64,000 nt of DNA, from NCBI RefSeq assembly GCF_002077695.1, contig NZ_MWUE01000003.1, positions 220,676 to 284,675 on the forward strand, given 5' to 3'. Shown piece by piece: positions 7,686 through 16,069 of the stretch; position 1 is the stretch's first letter, and each line of letters starts with the position of its first letter. The notes under the pieces are model-generated. The model searched no databases. It saw only the letters and a list, made by a program, of their open reading frames with translations, and was not told where the DNA came from. The DNA comes from Pantoea latae. GTDB taxonomy: Bacteria; Pseudomonadota; Gammaproteobacteria; Enterobacterales; Enterobacteriaceae. The position numbers were made by a program, and so were the translations under genes.

Positions 7686-8537
7686 TTATTCGAGTTCGTC
7701 GAGAGCCTGATGCAGGGCTTCAACCTGCGCCAGGTGATCGTTGCCGGTTTTGCCCATTTGTCGGGCCACCAGCGAGCAAAGCAGATTGCACACGCCGGAG
7801 AGTGCGGTGGTGCTGTCGAACAGTAGGCTGCTGTCGGTGTGGCAGCGCACCACCCACTGCGCATGCCGCGCCGGTTTGCCGGAAAGCACATCGGCGATAT
7901 AGAGCATCGGCACTTCTCGCTCCGCCAGCGCGTTCATCGCCGCTTCCAGCGCCGGCATACGGCGGCGCAGCCCAACGCAAATCACCACGTCCTGCTGGTT
8001 AAGCGCAGCAAGATGCTCTGCCAGTGAATCACCGGGCCGCGGCAACAGGCGCACATCAGGATGGATATGCACCAGGTCGCGGTAGATCAGCTGGGCGATG
8101 GTCTGGCTATGGCGCCAGCCCATCACCACCACGCGTCGCGCCTGGGCAATGGCGCTGACGGCCTGCTGGAGCTGGTCGCTGTCCAGCGTGCGATAGCTGT
8201 TGACCAGATTGGCGATCTCTTTTTCCAGATGCTGCTGCATGATGCTGGCGAGGGGCGACGCCGTCGGCACCGCTTGCAGATAGAGCGGCGATCCGCTGCT
8301 CTGCATCTCCCGCGCCTGGCGACGCGCGGCTTCGTAGCTTTCGTAGCCGAGATGGCGAAAGAAGCGGGTAGTGGTAGCTTTAGAGACGCCCGCGCTCTGC
8401 GCCAGTTCGGTGGCGGTGTTCATCGCCAGTTGCCCAGGCGCTGCCAGCAGTACGTCAGCCAGTCGCTGCTCATGGCTGGAGAGGCGATCCCATTGCTGTC
8501 GAATCCGACCCTCTAACGTTGCCGCTTTTGCACTCAT
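7686..8537 (-). CDS. RpiR/MurR family transcriptional regulator
   Basis: Cytoplasmic DNA-binding regulator of about 283 residues. The N-terminal helix-turn-helix domain (about 1-75, with AQSAGVSKATTTRFFRHLGY) is followed by a SIS sugar/phosphate-binding domain (about 110-250, with RRVVVMGWRHSQTIAQLIYR). The start at 8537 is preferred over one 42 bases upstream because AGGGA lies at the right distance. It is transcribed toward the DUF1989/ABC operon and away from the carrier gene. Its target is probably one of these neighbours; a GAAACA palindrome ahead of the ABC operon is a candidate operator. RpiR proteins usually sense sugar phosphates, but members beside amino acid or ureide genes exist. 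Confidence 0.85.
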   Translation of the reverse strand: MSAKAATLEGRIRQQWDRLSSHEQRLADVLLAAPGQLAMNTATELAQSAGVSKATTTRFFRHLGYESYEAARRQAREMQSSGSPLYLQAVPTASPLASIMQQHLEKEIANLVNSYRTLDSDQLQQAVSAIAQARRVVVMGWRHSQTIAQLIYRDLVHIHPDVRLLPRPGDSLAEHLAALNQQDVVICVGLRRRMPALEAAMNALAEREVPMLYIADVLSGKPARHAQWVVRCHTDSSLLFDSTTALSGVCNLLCSLVARQMGKTGNDHLAQVEALHQALDELE

Positions 8538-8617
8538 GGTGGTTCCCTGAAATGAAAAAAAACATCCTGCACAGAGCATGCCGGGTTGTCATCCGGAATT
8601 TTACAATTCGCCACAGC

Positions 8618-8643
8618 AAAAGAGCCACGTAAAGTGGCTCTTT
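8618..8643 (-). terminator. Terminator of the YfcC-type carrier gene
   Basis: Perfect 10-bp stem AAAGAGCCAC/GTGGCTCTTT with a 5-base loop, followed on the minus strand by TTTTGCTG. The symmetric A/T ends could also let it act on the other strand. Confidence 0.8.
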
Positions 8644-8678
8644 CCCATCACAGGCGGTGACTCCACGGCCAGAGGGCG

Positions 8679-10079
8679 TCAGAACGGTCCCCAGTTGATG
8701 GCCACGCCGATTAACAGCGTCACCACGCAAATCACAAACCAGATCGCCACCACCGGCGCGACAAATTTGATCCATTTGCCAAAGGAGATATTGGCGGTGG
8801 CCAGCGCCGCCATCAACACGCCGGAAGTGGGACTGATGGAGTTCACGATCCCCTCGCCCAACAGCACCGTTTGCACCGTGACCTGCCGCGTCAGCCCAAG
8901 ATTGTCGCCCAGCGGTGAAAAAATGGGGATTAACAGCGCCGACTCGCCCGATCCTGATGAAATGCCGAAATGCATCAGGGCGGCGCTCACAAACATGCCG
9001 ACGGCGGCAATGGCGGGATGAACCGGCGCCAGCAGATCGGATAAAAAGCCCACGATCGGATCGAGGATATTTCCCTGCTGCAGCACAACCGAAATGGCGC
9101 CCGCCATCCCGACGATAAAGCCCCCTTTCACCAGCTGGGAACAGCCCGCGAGGAAGGTATTGGCAATGGCGGAACCGGACATGCGTCCGATCATCCCGAC
9201 CACGATCGACAGGATAATGAACATCGCCGACATTTCATTGGTCGCCCAGTGCAGCGTTACCGTCCCCGCCATAAAGGCCAGCAGCGTGACCGCGCAGGCT
9301 ATCAGGATCAGCTTGTGCCGTCCGGTAATCACCAGCTTAGTGTCGCTTTGCACCATCTGTTCTGAGCGCACCTGGCCATCCGCACGCAGTCGCTTCACCT
9401 GAATGATGAGGTAGACCATCACCGTGATGACAAACAGCAAACAGGTGATGCCGCGCAGCAGCATGCCTGAAAACAGGGGCAGCTGCGCCAGATGCTGCGT
9501 CAGTCCGGTGGTTGCCGGCCCTAAGACAGAGACATTGAACCCGGCGGCACAGGTCAGGTAGACGAGAGCCGTGCCAATCATCGGGGATAAACCCAGCGAG
9601 CGGGCGACGAGCAGGCCGATGGGCACAAAGGCCACCACCGAGTTCTGCACCACGCCGGTGGTGCCAAGGATGGCGAAAATCACGCCAAAAATCAGTATGA
9701 CGCGCGTATCGCTAATTTTGGTGCTGCGCGACAGTGAGTTAAGCGCGGTGGCAATCGCCCCCGTGGCTTCAATCACCGCCAGCAATCCTCCGGTAAAAAG
9801 AATGAGGAAGATAATCGGCGCGGCTTTGATCACGCCCTGCACGATGGCCATAAAGATTTCGCCAGGATAAACACCGGAGCGGGCCACCTCATGCAGGCTT
9901 CCCTTTACCGCGAAGGTGATGCCATTGCGGGTTTCATGATCGAATTTGCCCGCCGGAATAATCCAGGTGGCGACAGCGGCCAGCACCAGAATAATAAACA
10001 GCAGCAGGTAAGGGCTTTGCTCACTCCTGGCCGCACCGGGCTGGACCGCGCCTTTTTGCTCAATATTAACCTGAGACAT
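8679..10079 (-). CDS. YfcC/DcuC-like membrane carrier
   Basis: Polytopic inner-membrane protein of about 466 residues in the YfcC group of the DcuC-type anaerobic C4-dicarboxylate carrier superfamily. About a dozen hydrophobic spans are visible, and the C-terminal part has the family-like segments SGSGESALLIPIFSPLGD and ISPTSGVLMAALATANISF. The start at 10079 (MSQVNIEQKG) is chosen over one 24 bases upstream because GAGGG lies before it; it overlaps the peptidase stop by 14 bases. Carriers of this group often sit beside M20 peptidases, implying uptake of a dipeptide-like or N-acyl amino acid substrate that the peptidase cleaves. The actual substrate is not known. Confidence 0.85.
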   Translation of the reverse strand: MSQVNIEQKGAVQPGAARSEQSPYLLLFIILVLAAVATWIIPAGKFDHETRNGITFAVKGSLHEVARSGVYPGEIFMAIVQGVIKAAPIIFLILFTGGLLAVIEATGAIATALNSLSRSTKISDTRVILIFGVIFAILGTTGVVQNSVVAFVPIGLLVARSLGLSPMIGTALVYLTCAAGFNVSVLGPATTGLTQHLAQLPLFSGMLLRGITCLLFVITVMVYLIIQVKRLRADGQVRSEQMVQSDTKLVITGRHKLILIACAVTLLAFMAGTVTLHWATNEMSAMFIILSIVVGMIGRMSGSAIANTFLAGCSQLVKGGFIVGMAGAISVVLQQGNILDPIVGFLSDLLAPVHPAIAAVGMFVSAALMHFGISSGSGESALLIPIFSPLGDNLGLTRQVTVQTVLLGEGIVNSISPTSGVLMAALATANISFGKWIKFVAPVVAIWFVICVVTLLIGVAINWGPF

Positions 10080-11223
10080 GCGTGTCGCCCTCTTTACCCG
10101 CATCCGCCAGGATCAGACCTGCAACCAGCGCGGCGCGCGGCGCGATATCGGCCACAAGGATGTGCTCATGACGCGCATGAATGCCTGCGCCCGTGGCGCC
10201 GAGTCCGTCCAGCGTAGGGATGCCTGCCGCAGCGGTAAAATTGCCGTCACTGCCGCCGCCTACGGCTTGCCCTTCAACAGCAAATCCAAGCTGACCGGCA
10301 ATAAGACGGGCGCGATCCATCAGCACGCGTGACGCAGGCGTCTGACGCATCGGCGGACGCGACTGCGATCCGCTGATCTCGAGCGTAATCCCCGGCAAAC
10401 AGGGCTTGATGCTCATAATTTCAGCGTCGATGCGGCTGGCCTCTTCTTCGCTGGTCACGCGTGTATCAATGCCCAGCACCGCTCTGTCCGCCACCACATT
10501 GATACGGCTGCCGCCCTGGGCGATGCCCACATTGACGGTGGTGCCGCGCTCCGGCGCATTCAGCGCGTGCAGGAACAGCACCTGATGCGCCATCTCCTGT
10601 ACCGCGCTGATCCCCTCTTCAGGATTATTGCCCGCATGGGCGGCGAGGCCGGTGATGGCGATTTGGTACTGGCCGGTGCCCTTTCTGGCGATTTTTAAGG
10701 CGCCCGATCCGGCCACGGCGGGCTCGACAACCAGAACCTGCGCCGATCCTGCTGCATGCTGACATAGCCAGTCTCTGGAACTGGGGCTGCCGACCTCCTC
10801 ATCGCTACCGCAGAGAAAGACGATGCGTTTCTCTCCGAGTAAATCCTGTTCTTTCAACGCGCGAGCGGCCCAGATAGCCTGAACCAGACCCGCCTTCATA
10901 TCCAGCACGCCAGGGCCATAGAGCCTGCCTTCCTCTTCGCGCAGCGCCAGCTCGCCCTGGTCCCAGACGGTGTCAAAATGTCCCAGTAACACCGTCTGCT
11001 CAGGGCCTGAACCCAGGGTAAATTTCAGATGGTTGCCATAAGTTTCCTGCTCATCAATTTCCGCATCAATACCCAGACGTTCAGCAAACAGCGCGCGCAG
11101 CACGTCACCGCAGCGATCGACCGCAGCCTTGTTCATCGAGGGGGATTCTGCCTCTACCAGTCTTTTGATATCAAAGAGGATTTCATCTGCGTGCTGCTGT
11201 AAATAATTTATAATATTTTTCAT
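10066..11223 (-). CDS. M20 family metallopeptidase (carboxypeptidase G2-like)
   Basis: Zinc-dependent hydrolase of 385 residues related to glutamate carboxypeptidase. The metal and catalytic residues are visible: H82 and D84 in GHFDT, D108 in GVLDMKAG, and the Glu pair in GSDEEVGS at about 139-146. A dimerisation domain lies between, about 180-290. The start at 11223 follows GAGGAC; longer frames run back through the intergenic region and are not supported. No signal peptide is seen. It is the first gene of a two-gene operon with the YfcC-type carrier and is divergent from a LysR gene. It probably releases an amino acid from an imported peptide or N-acyl compound. Confidence 0.88.
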   Translation of the reverse strand: MKNIINYLQQHADEILFDIKRLVEAESPSMNKAAVDRCGDVLRALFAERLGIDAEIDEQETYGNHLKFTLGSGPEQTVLLGHFDTVWDQGELALREEEGRLYGPGVLDMKAGLVQAIWAARALKEQDLLGEKRIVFLCGSDEEVGSPSSRDWLCQHAAGSAQVLVVEPAVAGSGALKIARKGTGQYQIAITGLAAHAGNNPEEGISAVQEMAHQVLFLHALNAPERGTTVNVGIAQGGSRINVVADRAVLGIDTRVTSEEEASRIDAEIMSIKPCLPGITLEISGSQSRPPMRQTPASRVLMDRARLIAGQLGFAVEGQAVGGGSDGNFTAAAGIPTLDGLGATGAGIHARHEHILVADIAPRAALVAGLILADAGKEGDTHVSG

Positions 11224-11311
11224 TAACCCGGTCCTCACAGTGTGAATTCTGGAGTATGAGGATAAAGTCGGGCTTAAAAAATGGGCGTAAATCGCTATTA
11301 TTGTTGCCTTA

Positions 11312-11325
11312 ATATCAACAGATAT
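11312..11325. promoter_or_regulatory. ATATC-N4-GATAT inverted repeat in the divergent region
   Basis: A 5-4-5 inverted repeat just ahead of the LysR start. It is short, so its role as a LysR site is only suggested. Confidence 0.3.
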
Positions 11326-11334
11326 AAAGAACCT

Positions 11335-12252
11335 ATGGCTATGCAGCTCTATCCTGAAAGATCGATAAGATATTTGTATGAAGTCGGCATACATGGCGGT
11401 ATTCGGCGGGCGGCGGAGGCGCTGGATGTTGACCCGGCCGCGGTCAGCCGTCAGCTTTCCCAGCTGGCGCGCGATATGCAGTTGCCGCTGTTAGAGCGAC
11501 GCGGCCGCAATGTGGTGCTGACAGAAGCGGGTAAATTGCTGGCAGAGGACTACGCTCAGACCCGTCAGCGCAGAAGTCAGTTAGAGCGGCAGCTAAAGGA
11601 TTTGCGCCATAAGCGCGGCGGCTCAATAAGCCTGCGTGTGGGTCAGGGCATGGTCGACGAGGTAGTGAAGCATGTGTTACAGCCCTTTTCACAAACCTTT
11701 CCCGAGGTGTTTATCGATATCCTGTCGGGTGACATGCAAACAACAGTGACCCTGATTACCAAAGGGGATGTTGATATGGGCGTGGGCTTCGGTCCGGCGG
11801 GTCCGCCCGGCCTGAAATGCCACAGTTTTAACCGTGGCCCCATCTGCGCCATTGTCCGCAGCGATCATCCCATCGCGCAAAATGAACAGGTGGACGTGGC
11901 GGAACTGGCCCGCTATTCCCTTATCAGCATGAATAAAGATTTTGGCATCCAGAGTTATATGAACGTTATGTTCAACCAGGAGGGTCTGGTATTCAGCCCG
12001 GCGTATAACTGCAATCTGTTCAGCAGCGCTATTGCGTTGAGCCAGGCGGGAATGGGGATCGCCTTTATGACCGCAAAAGTGGTGGAAGAGGTATTAGCCT
12101 CACGAGATCTGGTGGCCGTCCCGGTTCGACATCGCATCGCGCGCGAAAGCCAGTGTCACCTGTTACGCAGCGCCGATCATCGCTTTACGCCTGCCGCACA
12201 GCATCTCTGGCAGCTGCTGATGCAATTTTTTGAGCAAAGTACGGCGGCGTAG
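11335..12252 (+). CDS. LysR family transcriptional regulator
   Basis: LysR-type regulator of about 305 residues. The N-terminal helix-turn-helix contains GGIRRAAEALDVDPAAVSRQ (about 19-38) followed by LPLLERRGRNVVLTEAG; the rest is a periplasmic-binding-protein-like effector domain. The start at 11335 (MAMQLYPERS) is chosen because the longer frame begins in the promoter region; its Shine-Dalgarno is weak. It is divergent from the M20 peptidase/carrier operon with about 110 bases between, the usual arrangement for a LysR protein and its target. The 3' end faces the convergent ABC ATPase gene 39 bases away. Confidence 0.88.
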   Translation: MAMQLYPERSIRYLYEVGIHGGIRRAAEALDVDPAAVSRQLSQLARDMQLPLLERRGRNVVLTEAGKLLAEDYAQTRQRRSQLERQLKDLRHKRGGSISLRVGQGMVDEVVKHVLQPFSQTFPEVFIDILSGDMQTTVTLITKGDVDMGVGFGPAGPPGLKCHSFNRGPICAIVRSDHPIAQNEQVDVAELARYSLISMNKDFGIQSYMNVMFNQEGLVFSPAYNCNLFSSAIALSQAGMGIAFMTAKVVEEVLASRDLVAVPVRHRIARESQCHLLRSADHRFTPAAQHLWQLLMQFFEQSTAA

Positions 12253-12291
12253 CCGGCATCCCTGCACACAAAACGGTGCCAGGAAGCGTTA

Positions 12292-13980
12292 TCAGGCGGA
12301 AACAGCTTCAGCTGTGATTAACGTTGTCTCCGTCCCGATTGCTGCTGACAACAGTTGTCGAGTATAAGCGTGTTGCGGGTGACGCCATATTTCGCCCGCT
12401 TCGCCCGTCTCAACAATCTCGCCCTGGTTCATCACCATAATACGGTCTGACATATAGCGCACCACCGCCAGATTGTGGGAGATAAACAGGTAACTCAGCC
12501 CCATCTCCTGTTTCATCTCCAGTAGCAAATTAAGGATTTGCGCCTGTATCGAGACATCCAGCGCGGATACCGCTTCATCGCATATCACCAGCCGCGGCTT
12601 CACGATTAACGCGCGCGCGATGCCGATACGCTGGCGCTGACCACCAGAAAATTCATGGGCATAGCGGTGGAGCGACTGACGCGGCAAGCCGACGCGGTCC
12701 AGCATGGTATGAATGCGCCGCAGGCGTTCCGCTGCAGGCGCAGGATCGTGCAGCCGCAGCACCGAATCGAGGAGGGTGAAAATAGTCTGGCGCGGATTGA
12801 GCGAAGCATAGGGATCCTGAAAAATCATCTGTACGCTTTTACGCAGATTTTTCAGCGCGGGCTCAGGCTGCTGAGCAATATCGACGCCATCCAGCAACAC
12901 CTCTCCGCCATCAGGACGCAGCAGGCGCAGTATGGTGCGCGACAGCGTTGATTTGCCGCAGCCGGATTCACCTACCAGACCCAGCGTCTCGCCAGCATAG
13001 ACATCAAAGCCTACCCGTTGCAGCGCAGGCTTACGCGTGCCGCCCTGACGGTAGCTGACCTCCAGCGCCTTAACCGACAGCAGCGGCGTGTCAGCCTGCC
13101 TGTTGCGCAGCGGTGGAAACGGCAGCATTGGGGGGCGATGAAGGCGAAACTCTCCCGCACCCTCGTGGCGAATTTCCGTTAACAGGCGCTGGCGGTAGTG
13201 CAGATCGCGCTCGTCCAGCCACGCCGCAGCCATCAGCCCGCGCGTATAGTCGTGGCGAGGCTGGCGGAAGAGCTGTGCCGTTGCGGCCTGTTCCACAATC
13301 GTGCCGTTATGCATGACGGCCACCCTGTCCGCCCACTGAGAGACCAGCCCGAGATCGTGCGTAATCATCAGCACGCTGAGTGAAAGCTCTCTACGCAGCC
13401 GATCCAGCAGCGTCATGATGCTGGCCTGTACCGTGACGTCTAATGCCGTTGTCGGCTCGTCGGCAATTAACAGCCGGGGTTCACAGGCTATCGCCATTGC
13501 TATCATCACGCGCTGGCGCTGGCCGCCCGACAGCTGATGGGGAAAATCATCCACGCGACGGACGGGCTCGGGGATATTGACCAGCGCCATTAGCTCAATC
13601 GCGCGCGCGCGCGCCTGTTGACGGCTCAGGTGCTGATGTATACGCAGGGTTTCTGCTATCTGCGCGCCTACGCTATAGACAGGATTGAGTGAGGTCATCG
13701 GCTCCTGAAAAATCATCGACAGGCTATTGCCTCGTAGCTCACGCAGCGCAGGCGCCGACAGCCTGAGCAGATCCCGTCCGTTAAACTGCACGCGACCGCT
13801 GACCTCTGCCTGTTTCGGCAGCAGGCCCATCATCGCTAACGCGGTGACAGATTTACCGCTGCCTGACTCGCCAACCAGCGCGACCATCTCACCCTTTTCC
13901 AGCGTAAAGCTCACCCCTTTTACTGCGGCATGATGGCCGAAACCAACCTGTAAATTCTCTACGGAAAGCAGCGGTTGCAT
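12292..13980 (-). CDS. Dipeptide-type ABC transporter, fused double ATPase (GsiA/DppDF-like)
   Basis: A 562-residue protein with two complete ABC domains in one chain, as in GsiA. The first half has [10 protein letters not shown] at about 36-45, LSGGQRQR and [12 protein letters not shown]; the second half (from about 300) has [18 protein letters not shown] and [12 protein letters not shown]. It energises the two permeases encoded just upstream; its start overlaps the permease stop by one base. The binding protein of the system is probably the one at 19867-21456 across the divergent promoter region. Substrates of this class are di/oligopeptides, glutathione and similar small compounds; the neighbours suggest a cyclic ureide or related heterocycle. 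Confidence 0.92.
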   Translation of the reverse strand: MQPLLSVENLQVGFGHHAAVKGVSFTLEKGEMVALVGESGSGKSVTALAMMGLLPKQAEVSGRVQFNGRDLLRLSAPALRELRGNSLSMIFQEPMTSLNPVYSVGAQIAETLRIHQHLSRQQARARAIELMALVNIPEPVRRVDDFPHQLSGGQRQRVMIAMAIACEPRLLIADEPTTALDVTVQASIMTLLDRLRRELSLSVLMITHDLGLVSQWADRVAVMHNGTIVEQAATAQLFRQPRHDYTRGLMAAAWLDERDLHYRQRLLTEIRHEGAGEFRLHRPPMLPFPPLRNRQADTPLLSVKALEVSYRQGGTRKPALQRVGFDVYAGETLGLVGESGCGKSTLSRTILRLLRPDGGEVLLDGVDIAQQPEPALKNLRKSVQMIFQDPYASLNPRQTIFTLLDSVLRLHDPAPAAERLRRIHTMLDRVGLPRQSLHRYAHEFSGGQRQRIGIARALIVKPRLVICDEAVSALDVSIQAQILNLLLEMKQEMGLSYLFISHNLAVVRYMSDRIMVMNQGEIVETGEAGEIWRHPQHAYTRQLLSAAIGTETTLITAEAVSA

Positions 13981-14852
13981 TAGCGTTCCCTTAATCTTGG
14001 GTTCAGGGCATCATTTAGCGCATCGCCCAGCAAATTCAGGCCCAACAGCGTAATAACCAGCGCCAGCCCCGGTTCGGCAGTCAGATACCAGGCGGTACGC
14101 AGCATCTCGCGACCGCTGCCGATCAGAAAGCCCCAGCTCACGACGTTGGGATCGCCTAACCCCAGGAAAGAGAGCGCGGCTTCCATCAGGATGGCCGACG
14201 CCACCATGACTGAAGCGGTCACAAGAATGGCAGGCAGTGCGTTAGGCAGCATTTCCCGCGTCATAATGTGCCAGGCTGAAAATCCCTGGCAGCGCGCCGC
14301 CAGGACGAAATCGGATTCGCGCAGGCTGCGAAACTCAGCTCGCACCAGACGCGCGATAGTCGGCCAGGTGGTTACGCCAATACTCAGGGTGATTAACTCT
14401 GCCGATGGCGTCGAAATAGCCAGAATGATGATCACCAGCAGAAACGCGGGCATGGTCTGAAACAGCGTGGTGATGCGCATCAGGATATTGTCCGTCAGGC
14501 CGCCAAAATAGCCGCTCAGGCCGCCAATCAGCATACCGGCAATCAGGCCAGTCAGCGTGGCGCCGACGCCAATCAGCAGCGAGACGCGCGCCCCATGAAA
14601 AATTGCCGCCGACAGATCGCGGCCCATCGCGTCGGTTCCCAGCGGCCAGGCGCGATCGGCGCCGGGCGGCAGCAAAGGCGACGCCACCATATCCAGCGGA
14701 TCGCCTGGATAGAGCCAGGGCGCCGTCAACGCCATTACCACCACCAGCAACAGGATCATCAGGCCGGCCACACCTGCCGGGTTGCGCAGCAGCTGGCGCA
14801 GGGCGCGATGAGAGACAAACGGCAGGGTAACTGGCGTCGGTAAGGTCGACAT
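13980..14852 (-). CDS. Dipeptide-type ABC transporter permease (DppC-like)
   Basis: Inner-membrane permease of 290 residues with the OppC/DppC layout: a short cytoplasmic N-terminus, a first hydrophobic span near 25-45, a periplasmic loop with PLGTDAMGRDLSA, then the channel domain with the coupling loop VLAARCQGFSAWHIMTREML. It follows the DppB-like gene with no gap and overlaps the ATPase start. It pairs with the permease at 14853-15842. Confidence 0.92.
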   Translation of the reverse strand: MSTLPTPVTLPFVSHRALRQLLRNPAGVAGLMILLLVVVMALTAPWLYPGDPLDMVASPLLPPGADRAWPLGTDAMGRDLSAAIFHGARVSLLIGVGATLTGLIAGMLIGGLSGYFGGLTDNILMRITTLFQTMPAFLLVIIILAISTPSAELITLSIGVTTWPTIARLVRAEFRSLRESDFVLAARCQGFSAWHIMTREMLPNALPAILVTASVMVASAILMEAALSFLGLGDPNVVSWGFLIGSGREMLRTAWYLTAEPGLALVITLLGLNLLGDALNDALNPRLRER

Positions 14853-15842
14853 TTAGCACCTCGCAATACGGGGATCAAGCCAGGCGTGGATCACATCCAC
14901 GAGAAAGTTGGCAATCAACACCATCAGAGAAGAAAAAAACAGGATGCCCAGCAGAATATTGACGTCTCGCGCCATTACCGCGTCCAGCGCCAGTCGGCCA
15001 AGACCCGGCCAGGCGAACACGGTTTCTACGACGGCAGCGCCGCTTAGCAGCGTGGCGATATGCATGCCGCTGACGGTCACCAGCGGGATCAGCGCGCAGC
15101 GCAGCACATGCACCAGCGTCACGCGCAGCGGCGACAGCCCTTTGGCCACGGCAGTACGCACAAAATCCTGATGGGCGATTTCAAGCATTGCTGCACGCGT
15201 CAGACGGGCATAAATAGCCAGAAAAAAGCTCGCCAGGGAAAACACCGGCAGCAGCGCATGAGCAATAAGATCCTGTAACCAGGCCCAGCCCTGTAAATGG
15301 GTGCCGATAGTCATATTACCGCTGCTGGGCAGCCAGCCCAGCTGCACAGAAAACAGCACCAGCAACATTAAGCCGATCCAGAAGCCAGGCAGAGAATAAA
15401 GCAGCAGGCTGACAAATGAGAGTAAGCGGTCAGGCCAGCGTCCAACGAATAACGCCATAATGACGCCGAACAGCACGCCCATAATTAATGCCACGCCCTG
15501 AGCGGCGACCATTAATAGCAGCGTCGCCGGAAGCCGGGATAATATCAGCGTGGTAACAGGGGTATTAAAACGCAGCGAATAGCCCAGGTTGCCCTGAACA
15601 AGCTGGCCGCTCCAGTTGAGAAACTGCTGCCAGGCGGGCAAATTCAGACCATATTGCTCGCGCATTAGCGCCATGCTGCTGGCGCTAGCGCCTCCTGACT
15701 CGCCAGCCAGCACGTCTACCGCGTCGCCGGGAATCGCTTTCAGGATAAGAAACATAATCGCTAAAATCCCGATAAACGTTGGCACGACCTGAAGCGCCGT
15801 TCTGATAATCACTGCGATCAGCCAGTGGCTTCTCTGCTGCAT
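14853..15842 (-). CDS. Dipeptide-type ABC transporter permease (DppB-like)
   Basis: Inner-membrane permease of 329 residues in the OppB/DppB family, with the coupling loop DFVRTAVAKGLSPLRVTLVHVL at about 223-244 (family consensus ARAKGL) and six or so hydrophobic spans. It is the first gene of the minus-strand transporter operon and is divergent from hyuA across 227 bases. The arrangement splits one transport system into permeases plus ATPase on one side and binding protein on the other. Confidence 0.92.
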   Translation of the reverse strand: MQQRSHWLIAVIIRTALQVVPTFIGILAIMFLILKAIPGDAVDVLAGESGGASASSMALMREQYGLNLPAWQQFLNWSGQLVQGNLGYSLRFNTPVTTLILSRLPATLLLMVAAQGVALIMGVLFGVIMALFVGRWPDRLLSFVSLLLYSLPGFWIGLMLLVLFSVQLGWLPSSGNMTIGTHLQGWAWLQDLIAHALLPVFSLASFFLAIYARLTRAAMLEIAHQDFVRTAVAKGLSPLRVTLVHVLRCALIPLVTVSGMHIATLLSGAAVVETVFAWPGLGRLALDAVMARDVNILLGILFFSSLMVLIANFLVDVIHAWLDPRIARC

Positions 15843-15954
15843 AGCCAGCGTCCTTCCATCACCCTCTTTTGGAAGAGGGGAAACTAACAGGCGCGCTTTT
15901 TTAATCTTAATAATATTTCCGGCAATCTTTTGCCGCTGCGGAGATATTCAGACG

Positions 15955-15975
15955 CACAGGCTTCTTATGCCTGTG
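15955..15975. promoter_or_regulatory. CACAGGC/GCCTGTG inverted repeat in the divergent hyuA/permease region
   Basis: A perfect 7-bp dyad with a 7-base spacer near the middle of the 227-base divergent region 15843-16069. No local regulator gene lies in this module, so if it is an operator the protein is encoded elsewhere. The rest of the region shows no sigma-54 site and no clear -35/-10 pair. Confidence 0.4.
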
Positions 15976-16069
15976 GCGCATGAACTAACCCGAAATACTC
16001 AGTAGTCAACGCAAAGCCAATCCTGGTTAATGACGCCCTCACGCTTCAATTATCTGTAAAGGCGAAGGT